DNA of 16,109 nucleotides from NCBI GenBank assembly GCA_019420545.1, contig JAHZGZ010000091.1, positions 2,081 through 18,189 of the forward strand, in the 5' to 3' direction. Each line of letters starts with the position of its first letter. Position 1 is the stretch's first letter. Below the pieces are notes generated by a model that saw nothing but the letters and a program-made list of their open reading frames with translations, was not told the origin of the DNA and ran no database searches. The translations under genes were made by a program, and so were the position numbers. Shown here in pieces: positions 7,734 to 15,166 of the stretch. This stretch comes from Bacteroidales bacterium. GTDB taxonomy: Bacteria; Bacteroidota; Bacteroidia; Bacteroidales; Muribaculaceae.

Positions 7734-7788
7734 CCCATAAAATTAGCGGCCCGGTGATGCAAATTCACCGGGCCGCTAATTTTATGGG
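7734..7788. terminator. Bidirectional terminator between convergent mutL and dnaJ
   Basis: Bases 7734-7757 and 7765-7788 are a perfect 24-bp inverted repeat with a 7-base loop (TGCAAAT). The GC-rich core (AGCGGCCCGGTGA) is flanked by AAAATT/AATTTT, so either strand gives a stem whose lower part is U-rich. It sits 51 bases after the mutL stop and 14 bases after the dnaJ stop, so it should end both transcripts. Confidence 0.93.
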
Positions 7789-7802
7789 AGTGTATTGATA
7801 TA

Positions 7803-8987
7803 TCAGCTTTCGGGATTGAAGATGTGGCGCAGACGCGAGAAGATGCGCTTCTTTATCGAGTCGGACGCCTGTACGTTGGGCTGGCCTTGCAGACTTTCAA
7901 TAGCCTTGCGCTCCGTATCGTTAAGAGCCTCGGGGATGTAGACCATGATGTTGATAAGCTGGTCGCCGTTGCCGTATCCCTCGGGCGAAGGGAGTCCCTT
8001 GCCGCGCAGACGGAGCACCTTTCCCGGCTGTGTGCCTGCGGGGATCTTCACGCGTGCCTTGCCCGTAATGGTGGGCACCTCTACAGCGCCGCCGAGCGTG
8101 GCAGTAGGAATATCAAGCATCAGGTTGTATACCACGTCGTTTCCGTCGCGTATCAGTTCGGGATCGGGAATCTCCTCAATTACCACGAGAAGGTCGCCGT
8201 TGACGCCTCCATGGCGCGCCGCATTACCCTTACCCTTTACCTGAAGAGTCATGCCATCGCTGACACCGGCGGGGATGGTAAACTCCACAACCTCCTCCTG
8301 ACGAACGATACCCTCGCCGTTGCAATACTGGCACTTCTGGGTAATGGTCTTGCCTTCGCCCTGACAGTCGGGACATGTGGCGGTAGACTGCATCGGACCG
8401 AGGAATGTCTGCTGCACATGCTCGATGACGCCCGAACCGTGGCAACGCTGGCAGGTCTGGAACGCACTGCCGTCCTTGGCACCCGTACCGTTACAGTGCT
8501 GACACTGCACGAAGCGCGGAATCTTCAGCTTCTTGGTCACTCCGGTAGCAAGCTCGCTGAGGGTAAGCTTTACCTTTATACGCAGGTCGCTCCCCTTGGG
8601 CTGACGACGACGGCGCGGAGAACCACCGGCCGCCGAACCGAATCCGCCGAATCCGCCATAGCTGCCTCCGCCGAAAATATCGCCGAAGTGGGCGAAAATA
8701 TCCTCCATCGACATACCGCCGGCGCTGAAACCGCCACCGCCGCCACCGCCGAATCCGGTCGGACCCATAGAGTGGCCCCACTGGTCGTACTTGGCGCGCT
8801 TGTCGGCATCCGACAGCACATCGTAGGCCTCAGCCGCTTCCTTGAATTTCTCCTCGGCGGCCTTGTCACCCGGATTCTTGTCGGGATGGTATTTCAAGGC
8901 CAGTTTTCGATAGGCCTTCTTGAGCTGCTCCGGAGTGGCGTTCTTGTCGACCCCGAGCACTTCGTAATAGTCGCGTTTGTTATCCAT
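7803..8987 (-). CDS. dnaJ: Chaperone protein DnaJ (Hsp40)
   Basis: DnaJ delivers unfolded clients to DnaK and stimulates its ATPase in the cytoplasm. The 394-residue protein has every domain of a type I Hsp40. The J-domain is at residues 5-70 with HPD at 34-36. A Gly/Phe-rich linker spans ~76-122, including a run of Gly. The zinc domain has four intact CxxCxGxG repeats starting at C162, C179, C205 and C219. The substrate-binding C-terminal domain starts near 230. The length is normal. A short basic RRRR tract sits between the G/F region and the first barrel domain. It lies 12 bases downstream of grpE on the same strand and is surely co-transcribed with it. dnaK is not adjacent in this window. 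Confidence 0.99.
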   Translation of the reverse strand: MDNKRDYYEVLGVDKNATPEQLKKAYRKLALKYHPDKNPGDKAAEEKFKEAAEAYDVLSDADKRAKYDQWGHSMGPTGFGGGGGGGFSAGGMSMEDIFAHFGDIFGGGSYGGFGGFGSAAGGSPRRRRQPKGSDLRIKVKLTLSELATGVTKKLKIPRFVQCQHCNGTGAKDGSAFQTCQRCHGSGVIEHVQQTFLGPMQSTATCPDCQGEGKTITQKCQYCNGEGIVRQEEVVEFTIPAGVSDGMTLQVKGKGNAARHGGVNGDLLVVIEEIPDPELIRDGNDVVYNLMLDIPTATLGGAVEVPTITGKARVKIPAGTQPGKVLRLRGKGLPSPEGYGNGDQLINIMVYIPEALNDTERKAIESLQGQPNVQASDSIKKRIFSRLRHIFNPES

Positions 8988-8999
8988 AACGGTAATAAA

Positions 9000-9641
9000 T
9001 TACTGGCCTACCACCACCTTTGCGTGGCGCAGAACCTTGTCGTGGAGCGTATATCCCTTCTGCACAGTGTCGATCACCTTACCCTTCTGACTCTCGTCGG
9101 GAGCGGGGAAAGTAGTGACAGCCTCATGAAGTTCGGTATCAAAAGGTGTGCCGGGAGCGGAGTCGATAGGTTTCACCCCGTTCTGCTCAAGGTATTTCAC
9201 GAATTTGCTGTAGATAAGCTCTACGCCCTCGCGTATGGAAGCCGCATCGTCACTCGCCTTGATAGCGTCGAGCGAACGCTCGAAATCGTCGATGACGGGG
9301 AGCAGCCCTTTCAGAGCATTCTCGCCGCCGTTCTTGATAAGCTCGCTCTTCTCCTTGAGGGTGCGCTTGCGGAAATTGTCAAACTCAGCCATGAGGAAAA
9401 GATACTCTTTCTTCTCCTTTTCAAGCTGTGCCTTGGTATCGTCGAGCTCCTTCTGAAGAGCCTCGGCCTTGTCCATCTCCTCATTGGCAAGATCCTTTGC
9501 AGCCTCGGCATCCTGCTGCTCTACAAATTCATTGTCAATGTCGTTGACAGAGATTTCGCCGTCGGCCACGTTCTGAGGCTCAGCCACATTGTCATGGTTC
9601 TTATTCTTGTCCATATATTTTGTCTTTTTCTTTTTCATCAT
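9000..9641 (-). CDS. grpE: Nucleotide exchange factor GrpE
   Basis: GrpE releases ADP from DnaK. The 213-residue protein has a variable acidic N-terminus, a long charged coiled coil (residues ~50-115, ELDDTKAQLEKEKKEYLFLM), the dimer four-helix region with LLPVIDDFERSLDA, and a complete beta-wing domain ending in TVQKGYTLHDKVLRHAKVVV. The family signature near the C-terminus is intact. The start is uncertain: ATG at 9641 gives a Lys-rich start, but the tenth codon is also ATG (9614; MDKNKNHDN, 204 residues) and sits behind a purely A-rich stretch typical of Bacteroidota initiation sites. A weak -7-like TATATTTC at 9655-9648 would start transcription at about the first ATG, which favours 9614. 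It forms an operon with dnaJ. Confidence 0.97.
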   Translation of the reverse strand: MMKKKKTKYMDKNKNHDNVAEPQNVADGEISVNDIDNEFVEQQDAEAAKDLANEEMDKAEALQKELDDTKAQLEKEKKEYLFLMAEFDNFRKRTLKEKSELIKNGGENALKGLLPVIDDFERSLDAIKASDDAASIREGVELIYSKFVKYLEQNGVKPIDSAPGTPFDTELHEAVTTFPAPDESQKGKVIDTVQKGYTLHDKVLRHAKVVVGQ

Positions 9642-9647
9642 GTACCG

Positions 9648-9655
9648 GAAATATA
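9648..9655 (-). promoter_or_regulatory. Possible -7 element for grpE-dnaJ
   Basis: Read on the minus strand, TATATTTC differs from TAnnTTTG at the last base only. No -33 box is evident at the right distance. If used, transcription starts almost at the first grpE ATG, so the inner ATG (9614) would be the real start. Confidence 0.3.
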
Positions 9656-9728
9656 CACAGCAAAAACAATGCCGTTTTTTTCAGTTATACTCAACTATAT
9701 AAACGCCTCGGAGTGCGATAACGTTCAT

Positions 9729-10565
9729 TCACATAGGGTTGGTCGACACAAAGAAATCGAGTCCGGCAAACTTATCCCCGGCCATACGTGACAACGTGGC
9801 ACTGTCAGCCTCAGGGAATATGCCGAACACCGACGACCCCGAGCCCGACATCGACGCATAGGCCGCTCCGGCCTCAAGCATCGCCTCTTTAAGCGCGGCA
9901 ATCTCGGGATGGAGCGGAAACACGCTCTCCTCGAACTGATTCACAAGCCGTCCCTGCCATTCGGCAACGGGCGAAGCAAGCACAGCGCGCAGATCCACGT
10001 CAGGCTCGCGCGGAGTAACTCCGGCATATGCGTCGCGCGTAGGCACGTGCACCTCCGGCTTTACTATCAGCACCGGCGTACGCGCCAGATTCACCTCGCA
10101 GGGTGAGAACACGTCGCCGATACCCGTGGCGATCATCGGACGGTCGTAGATAAAGAACGGGCAATCGGCACCTATGCCGGATGCAATGCGGGCCATATCC
10201 TCACCCGAGAGGCCAAGACTGAACATATTGTTGAGCCCGAATATCGTAAACGCGGCGTCGGCACTTCCGCCTCCGAGGCCGGCACCATCGGGAATCACCT
10301 TGTGGAGATATATGTCGACCGGAGGGAGCGGTGCCACCTGCGAAAGCGCGCGGTATGCGCGCATCACCAGATTTTTCTCAGGCAGACACTCCACGGAGCG
10401 GCCTGTCACCGTCAGGGTCGTTTCATCCCCCTTCGCAGGCACAATCTCAAGGATATCATGCCAGCCCACGGGGTAGAAGGCAGTAAGCAGGTCGTGATAG
10501 CCGTCGGGGCGTTTCGCTGTAATATATAAGCCTAAATTAATCTTTGCGTTTGGAAAAAGTATCAT
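9729..10565 (-). CDS. ispE: 4-diphosphocytidyl-2-C-methyl-D-erythritol kinase IspE
   Basis: IspE phosphorylates the 2-hydroxyl of CDP-methylerythritol with ATP, a cytoplasmic step of the non-mevalonate isoprenoid pathway. The 278-residue GHMP kinase shows FPNAKINLGLYI (K8) and RPDGYHDL, then the ATP-binding glycine-rich loop PDGAGLGGGSADAA at ~92-105. GADCPFF carries the likely catalytic Asp (D134), and the C-terminal motif MSGSGSSVFG is at ~239-248. I place the start at ATG 10565 because MILFPNAKINLGL is the usual family start. An in-frame ATG at 10631 would add 22 non-conserved residues and overlap the upstream lipoprotein gene. The gap to that gene is 31 bases, so the two are probably one transcript. 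grpE follows after 87 bases in which no clear terminator is seen. Confidence 0.97.
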   Translation of the reverse strand: MILFPNAKINLGLYITAKRPDGYHDLLTAFYPVGWHDILEIVPAKGDETTLTVTGRSVECLPEKNLVMRAYRALSQVAPLPPVDIYLHKVIPDGAGLGGGSADAAFTIFGLNNMFSLGLSGEDMARIASGIGADCPFFIYDRPMIATGIGDVFSPCEVNLARTPVLIVKPEVHVPTRDAYAGVTPREPDVDLRAVLASPVAEWQGRLVNQFEESVFPLHPEIAALKEAMLEAGAAYASMSGSGSSVFGIFPEADSATLSRMAGDKFAGLDFFVSTNPM

Positions 10566-10596
10566 AATCGAACATTGGTCATGTTTTCTTCCGGAC

Positions 10597-11151
10597 TTAC
10601 CAAAGGAAAGGCGCCACCGCTTTGCGCTCAAGCATCACGTCGCAGTCGGGAAACCCCTGGCGAATAATGCGGTTCACACGGGCGGTATCGGCCAACGCTG
10701 TCGCAAGCGGGAACGGCAACCGCACAAGCTCGGTAACTATTGCGCCGGGAATCACCATCTGGCGCAACCGGCTGAGCGAGGGAGCAGCCTCAAGCGCGCC
10801 ATATTCGGCATAAGTATAGCGCGTGAAGGCAGAGTTGATACCCACGCCGCGCCTGTCGAGCAGATATCCGTCGGCAAGCTGTAAGGGAGCCGACGCGGGA
10901 GTGATGTCGGAGGGTGCGGGAAATGACACGATCTCCTTGCGATTGGCGCTCATAGTTATGGGCACATTGTCGGCAAACGGTCCGTTGGTACGATAGACCA
11001 CAGCCTTGGGAATCATTGAGGTGTGACCCACAACCATACTTTCGGGACGTGCCGACACGACCGTTGAAGCGGTGTTGTTTTCTCTCTGAGTGTGACACGC
11101 CGCAGCCGCCATGGCCAGCACTCCGACTGCAAGTATCGCTATCTTTTTCAT
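10597..11151 (-). CDS. Small predicted lipoprotein, function unknown
   Basis: The 184-residue protein has a lipoprotein-type signal peptide: MKK start, hydrophobic residues 4-17 and Cys at position 19 after Ala-Ala, followed by His-Thr-Gln. The lipobox is Ala-rich rather than the classical L-x-A-C, so lipidation is likely but not certain. The mature part is beta-rich. It contains motifs that read like a conserved fold (VVGHTSMIPKAVVYRTNGPF near residue 40 and DGYLLDRRGVGINSAFTRYT near 93), but I know no named family. The C-terminal end is ERKAVAPFLW. No cysteine pairs or catalytic motifs are seen. It sits upstream of ispE with a 31-base gap, behind a -7 element at 11243-11236. The pairing with ispE may simply be transcriptional. 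It is likely anchored in the envelope. Confidence 0.82.
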   Translation of the reverse strand: MKKIAILAVGVLAMAAAACHTQRENNTASTVVSARPESMVVGHTSMIPKAVVYRTNGPFADNVPITMSANRKEIVSFPAPSDITPASAPLQLADGYLLDRRGVGINSAFTRYTYAEYGALEAAPSLSRLRQMVIPGAIVTELVRLPFPLATALADTARVNRIIRQGFPDCDVMLERKAVAPFLW

Positions 11152-11235
11152 TTTCCGGTAAATCTTGGAAATCTATCCCTCTGCAGGGACAATGATTGAA
11201 ACTGCGGCCGCAACGCGCCGGCTTCAACCGAAGTG

Positions 11236-11243
11236 CAAAATTA
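11236..11243 (-). promoter_or_regulatory. Bacteroidota-type -7 element for the lipoprotein-ispE operon
   Basis: On the minus strand TAATTTTG matches TAnnTTTG. A degenerate -33-like TTTA lies about 21 bases upstream. Transcription would start near 11229, giving a ~78-base leader before the lipoprotein ATG at 11151. Confidence 0.55.
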
Positions 11244-11445
11244 GGCAAAAAGAGCCAATCGTCCTAAAGCCGACGTCCCATTCTTGTCCTCATCGCATAT
11301 AATTTCCTCATTAATAAATCAGTTTACACTCGCGGGACACCCCTAACGGCAGTAATACCGCCGCCGGATCGTCTTCCTATAAATAACTTTCATCACAATA
11401 CCTTAGTTCACCCTCCGCCCCGACATATTTCTTCACATTTATAAT

Positions 11446-11465
11446 ACATATCTGAACATATCTGA
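11446..11465. repeat. Tandem 10-bp direct repeat upstream of the DUF2339 promoter
   Basis: ACATATCTGA occurs twice with no gap (11446-11455 and 11456-11465), one helical turn apart. It ends 36 bases before the -33 box of the plus-strand promoter, a suitable place for an activator site. It may also be chance in AT-rich DNA. Confidence 0.4.
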
Positions 11466-11501
11466 AAATACTATGGATTGGATAAATAAAACAGACTGAC
11501 A

Positions 11502-11533
11502 GTTGCAAAAAACATAATGAATTCCTACATTTG
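11502..11533 (+). promoter_or_regulatory. Complete Bacteroidota promoter for the DUF2339 gene
   Basis: GTTG (11502-11505) and TACATTTG (11526-11533) are separated by 20 bases, matching the -33 / -7 layout of the Bacteroidota primary sigma factor. Transcription would start near 11540, leaving a ~34-base leader before ATG 11574. Confidence 0.75.
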
Positions 11534-11573
11534 TAATTATCACTGATTCCCGTCACCTCAATCCATCAAAAAC

Positions 11574-13988
11574 ATGGTCGATTACAGCCCCTTGACGCTA
11601 CTGATATTCATAGGGATAATCATAGCAATAGTAATGCTTGTACGCTGTCTTAACCGATTTAAAGATATTGAACAGCGCATATACAATATGGAACTGTTTC
11701 TTTTCAACAGCACACGCGCTCATACTGAAGAAAAAGAAACTTATGACACTTCGTCGGGCACTACACCGACCGAAACTGCCGACACCGAATTATCCACTGA
11801 AGATACTCCGCCAACTGTCGCTACATCGGCCATTCCCGAGGAGATCACCCCTGCTCCTCCGGCAGAGATGCCGGAAGATTCCGTGTATGAAGAGCAGGTG
11901 CTACCGGCGGATATGCCGCCAATACCGGCATCGGTCTACGCCACATCCATGCATGGAATACACAAAGGAGATCTACCTACCGCAACCGATATTTCGGACG
12001 ACGATACACCCGCATACCAGGCGCAGCAGGCATGTGACGCAACATATCCCGAAGAGGATGCTCCACAATATCTTTATGATGACACCGATACCACTCCCAC
12101 AACGCGTCCGCGCAATATAGAGCGGTTTATCGGAGTAAATCTGTTCAGTAAAATAGGCATTCTCGTGCTTATCGCAGGCATCGGTTTCTTTGTGAAATAT
12201 GCCATCGACAACAACTGGATCAACGAAACAGCCCGTTCGCTGCTCGGCATCGCCACGGGGCTTGGACTATGGGGTATCGCCTACCGTCTGCGCACGTCGT
12301 ATCGCAACTTCTCGTCGATATTGGCGGGAGGTGGCTTTGCCATATGTTTCGTCACAATCGCCATAGCCCATAATATCTATGCACTGCTCAATCCTACGGC
12401 CACCATGTGCTCGCTTGTCATCCTCACGGCGGCAATGATAGCTATTTCCCTTGTATTCAACCGCCGCGAACTGGCTATGACAGCTATAATCGGCGGCTTT
12501 ATCGCTCCGTTTATCGCAAGCAATCCCGACAGCAGTGTCACCATGCTGCTCGGGTATGTGCTGATCCTCGACATTGCGATGTTTGCAATCAGCATGCGCT
12601 GCAACTGGTGGGAACTTTCAGCCGCAGCCACACCGCTTACATGGATCATTACATTAATCGCACTGTTAATCGAATCGTCAGGAGCGTTTACAATACTGAT
12701 ATTCAGCACACTCTACTTCATACTTTTCTCACTGCCTCTCGCACTCGTGCTCAACCGCAATGTCGATAACCAAAAACTATTCATCGCCCTTGTCAGCGCC
12801 ATGTTGCTCAATAACTTTGCATTTCTGGCAATCGGCACGAATGTGATTCCCGACATCAAGTCAGGAGAACAGATAAAAGGACTTATACCACTGATCATAG
12901 CCACAGTAAACGGCGCAATTTACTTCCGCTTCTATGTCGGCGAAAAGGAGGGGCTGATACGCCATATACTGACGGGACTGATTGTGCTTTTTATCGCACT
13001 GATATTCCCCATACAGTTCTCATCTCCCGACATAATCCTCTCATGTCTCGCATGCTACGGAGCGATACTGAATTTAGGATATGCCAGGCTGCGCAACAGA
13101 CTGTTCGGTACCGGAGCTTCGATAATAGGGGTAATAGTCGGATTCTCAACACTCCTCTCTTTCGACGAACTATCAGGTCTCCATACATGCCGACCATGGA
13201 ACATTTTCACCACCGACATGATATGTGCCATAGCCTTTGCCGCATCGGCATGGACTGTCAACCGCTATAAGCGAGCCTATGCAACCCCATCTGCCGAGAT
13301 CTACACGTTACTGCTCTGGACCAGCGCACTGACAGCCTTATCGGGTATGGATGTGATTTATAATCGGTACTGGGATGTAACCACTACATCGAGAGCGCTC
13401 ATGATGTCGGGCTTTACATTGATGATCGCACTCTCGATCACCACTTCACGCGGAGGCAACAGCGGATGGACCTTCCCCGCAATTGGGGCCATATGGTTCG
13501 GCGGCTCACTTCTTGTCCATGCCGGAAACGCTACGCTCGCCCACACCTTCACTGCGGTCAGCGCTGCCCTTTATATAGCGCTGCTTGTAATCGAAGGGTG
13601 CAAGGCTTTCCGGGATAAAATGACCGGGCCGCTTGATGCGTCGACATATCTGCTCTATTTCAATCTGGCGGCAACGCTATTCGCCGTCTCCGTCACGGAA
13701 TACCTTCTGCGCGAGTTCGGACTTCCACACCTTTACAGCGCCGGACTTTCCGTATGTCTGACTCTCTGCGGAGCCATCCAGCTTGTAATCGGCCTTAAAC
13801 GGCACATACGCCTGATGCGTATTATCGGACTGTGTGTAGTCGGTATCGTGCTCATAAAGCTGGTTGTCCACGACCTGTGGCTGCTTCCGACTATCGGAAG
13901 AATCGTGGTATTCATCCTCCTGGGTACGATTCTTCTGCTCATCTCATTCCTCTATCAGAAACTGCGCGCCGCCCTATTTGCGGATTAA
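11574..13988 (+). CDS. DUF2339 multi-pass membrane protein
   Basis: The 804-residue inner-membrane protein matches the layout of the DUF2339 family. An N-terminal membrane helix (residues ~8-26) is followed by a short polar helix (RFKDIEQRIYNME). A long acidic Thr/Pro/Glu-rich linker (~47-178) comes next, then the family signature from R180: NIERFIGVNLFSKIGILVLI with GFFVKYAIDNNWINE. From there to the C-terminus, hydrophobic helices follow almost without break. I estimate about twenty, ending with a basic tail. Family function is unknown; I see no transport or catalytic motif. The length is usual for the family. It is preceded by a complete promoter and followed by a strong terminator, so it is probably a single-gene transcript. 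AT content is somewhat higher than in the mutL and dnaJ region. Confidence 0.93.
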   Translation: MVDYSPLTLLIFIGIIIAIVMLVRCLNRFKDIEQRIYNMELFLFNSTRAHTEEKETYDTSSGTTPTETADTELSTEDTPPTVATSAIPEEITPAPPAEMPEDSVYEEQVLPADMPPIPASVYATSMHGIHKGDLPTATDISDDDTPAYQAQQACDATYPEEDAPQYLYDDTDTTPTTRPRNIERFIGVNLFSKIGILVLIAGIGFFVKYAIDNNWINETARSLLGIATGLGLWGIAYRLRTSYRNFSSILAGGGFAICFVTIAIAHNIYALLNPTATMCSLVILTAAMIAISLVFNRRELAMTAIIGGFIAPFIASNPDSSVTMLLGYVLILDIAMFAISMRCNWWELSAAATPLTWIITLIALLIESSGAFTILIFSTLYFILFSLPLALVLNRNVDNQKLFIALVSAMLLNNFAFLAIGTNVIPDIKSGEQIKGLIPLIIATVNGAIYFRFYVGEKEGLIRHILTGLIVLFIALIFPIQFSSPDIILSCLACYGAILNLGYARLRNRLFGTGASIIGVIVGFSTLLSFDELSGLHTCRPWNIFTTDMICAIAFAASAWTVNRYKRAYATPSAEIYTLLLWTSALTALSGMDVIYNRYWDVTTTSRALMMSGFTLMIALSITTSRGGNSGWTFPAIGAIWFGGSLLVHAGNATLAHTFTAVSAALYIALLVIEGCKAFRDKMTGPLDASTYLLYFNLAATLFAVSVTEYLLREFGLPHLYSAGLSVCLTLCGAIQLVIGLKRHIRLMRIIGLCVVGIVLIKLVVHDLWLLPTIGRIVVFILLGTILLLISFLYQKLRAALFAD

Positions 13989-14025
13989 CGGAATGCTTTG
14001 ACATATCAAGGCTTATATCATAAAT

Positions 14026-14080
14026 TTAAAGGCAGTAGACGCAATTTTGCACTTCGCAAAATTGCGTCTACTGCCTTTAA
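14026..14080. terminator. Bidirectional terminator, perfect 25-bp stem
   Basis: Bases 14026-14050 and 14056-14080 are perfect inverted repeats with a 5-base loop (ACTTC). The stem closes with TTAAAGGCAGTAG / CTACTGCCTTTAA. It lies 37 bases after the DUF2339 stop and 37 bases after the stop of the convergent zinc-domain gene, so it serves both. Confidence 0.93.
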
Positions 14081-14117
14081 TGGTTATTTACTTTAACTTA
14101 TGCTTTATATCAAGGTA

Positions 14118-14750
14118 TTACATCCCGCTTCCATTACATAATGAACAAACTTTTGAACCGCTACAAGCCGGACATGTGATATATTTATTCACGCCATAAG
14201 TAGTTGAATATACTGAACCGGTACCATTACAGGTAGTACAAATTTTTCTTCCATGACATTTACGGCATGTGCTGGAAGTTGAGGATGAACTGCCTGAGTT
14301 ATAAGTACCGCTGCCTGAAGTAGTTGAGTTTACACTTGAATTATAAGTATCTCCGGTAGTCGCTCCGACATCTGAAGCATTCCAACAGACCACCATGACT
14401 CGTTCAAGCTCCGACTTCCAGCCATATTTGGCATATGCAAGATATAAAAAACGGTCATTTGTCTGTTCCGCCACTTGTTTTGCATTGTAAAATGCTCCCC
14501 AAGCTGCCGACATTAATCCCTGCGAGTAATACTCATTCCCTTTTTGCGTGTAATCAATGAATTTTTTCATATCCGCACTTTGCTGTGAAGGATCATTAAT
14601 CACATTCTGAACCATCTGTTGCTCCGTCATTTGAGTTGCAGTGTTAACCCCGTTCAGCAGTCCTTTGGCTATATCGCCCCATATGTCAGCATATGCCGGA
14701 GTAATACAGAGAAAGAGAATGATAGACACCACGAGTGTTTTGGTTTTCAT
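14118..14750 (-). CDS. Exported protein with C-terminal DnaJ-type cysteine-rich zinc domain
   Basis: The 210-residue protein starts with a clear Sec signal peptide (residues 1-21, core LVVSIILFLCI, cut after AYA). Residues ~22-125 are helical, with a possible single TPR-like hairpin (YTQKGNEYYSQGLMSAAWGA). Residues ~130-161 are a Ser/Thr/Gly linker. The last 49 residues carry eight cysteines as four CxxC pairs (C162/165, 171/174, 193/196, 202/205), each followed by xG as in DnaJ CxxCxGxG repeats. The order and spacing suggest two zinc sites, but there is no J-domain or client-binding domain. The protein should act in the periplasm or at the cell surface; its role is unknown. ATG 14765 (five more residues) is an equal alternative start; ATG 14807 lies upstream of the predicted transcription start and is unlikely. 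The gene is more AT-rich than its neighbours, possibly a sign of transfer. Confidence 0.87.
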   Translation of the reverse strand: MKTKTLVVSIILFLCITPAYADIWGDIAKGLLNGVNTATQMTEQQMVQNVINDPSQQSADMKKFIDYTQKGNEYYSQGLMSAAWGAFYNAKQVAEQTNDRFLYLAYAKYGWKSELERVMVVCWNASDVGATTGDTYNSSVNSTTSGSGTYNSGSSSSTSSTCRKCHGRKICTTCNGTGSVYSTTYGVNKYITCPACSGSKVCSLCNGSGM

Positions 14751-14804
14751 TTTTGATTGATTCATTATATAATTTGTTTGGTTTCCGTATACGATATATA
14801 GTAG

Positions 14805-14812
14805 CAAAGTTA
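14805..14812 (-). promoter_or_regulatory. Bacteroidota-type -7 element for the zinc-domain gene
   Basis: On the minus strand TAACTTTG matches TAnnTTTG. Transcription would start near 14798, leaving a 33- or 48-base leader for ATG 14765 or 14750. No consensus -33 box is seen; its place is taken by the inverted repeat at 14832-14866. Confidence 0.6.
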
Positions 14813-14831
14813 ACTATTCTTTTATAATTCG

Positions 14832-14866
14832 TAAGTAACTGTCGAATTATTTAGAACAGTTACTTA
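14832..14866. promoter_or_regulatory. Inverted repeat, candidate operator
   Basis: TAAGTAACTGT (14832-14842) and ACAGTTACTTA (14856-14866) are perfect 11-bp inverted repeats with a 13-base spacer. The near arm falls where the -33 box of the minus-strand zinc-domain gene should be, so a dimeric regulator bound here could control that gene. A cruciform or RNA hairpin role is less likely because the site lies upstream of the predicted start. Confidence 0.45.
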
Positions 14867-15079
14867 TCAACATTGCAAGTAAGTTGAAGAATTTCAGTAG
14901 AAACTGACACAGGCTGTGGCATTTTTAACGAACAGTGATTTTCAATAGTATTTGGTAAGATTCCGTGGATATATCAAACTGATATCGTCTCAATCGACAT
15001 ACTACTGATGACGTTGGAATGAAACCGATGAAAATTGATTAAAACTATCCAAATAATAGGACTGGTTTGGGAGAATCCT

Positions 15080-15111
15080 TTTGCATTTGTAAAAGTGAAT
15101 TGTTAACTTTG
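15080..15111 (+). promoter_or_regulatory. Complete Bacteroidota promoter for sppA
   Basis: TTTG (15080-15083) and TAACTTTG (15104-15111) are spaced by exactly 20 bases, an excellent match to the -33 / -7 consensus. Transcription would start near 15118, giving a ~69-base leader to ATG 15187. The leader holds a 6-bp hairpin (15135-15140 with 15149-15154). Confidence 0.8.
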
Positions 15112-15166
15112 CAAGGAATAGTATCTGCCGAGGGTGTTGCAGAGTTCCGCAACAGCCGCCGGCGAT

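Larger units (their letters stand above)
11152..11573. other. Divergent intergenic region, no gene seen
   Basis: These 422 bases separate the lipoprotein gene (minus) from the DUF2339 gene (plus). They hold a -7 element for each direction (11236-11243 minus, 11502-11533 plus) and a tandem 10-bp repeat at 11446-11465. I see no open frame of useful length, tRNA or strong hairpin. The middle (11270-11400) shows nothing recognisable. Confidence 0.7.

Noticed and set aside
8700..8760. Repetitive tract in dnaJ as a possible repeat element
   Set aside because: It encodes the normal Gly/Phe-rich linker of DnaJ, so the repetition is protein-driven.
7824..9791. A 655-codon open frame on the plus strand, antisense to dnaJ and grpE
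   Set aside because: It spans two well-conserved minus-strand genes and their gap. Its product looks like reverse-complement noise (Leu/Val/His-rich, no domain). Long antisense frames over chaperone genes are a known effect of biased codon use.
10566..10631. Longer IspE start at ATG 10631
   Set aside because: It adds 22 unconserved residues before the canonical MILFPNAKINLG start and would overlap the upstream lipoprotein gene.
11638..12120. A 160-codon frame overlapping the start of the DUF2339 gene in another plus-strand frame
   Set aside because: The product is a Pro/Arg/Thr/His-rich out-of-frame reading of the low-complexity linker; the DUF2339 frame is clearly the coding one.
14908..14926. 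Small hairpin CACAGGCTGTG followed by a T-run, possible terminator of a small RNA
   Set aside because: Only four base pairs can form with a realistic loop, no promoter is seen at a useful distance, and the T-run is common in this AT-rich region.
14813..15060. Possible remnant gene or mobile element in the AT-rich gap
   Set aside because: No open frame above about ten codons makes sense, and no terminal repeats, target duplications or transposase fragments are visible.
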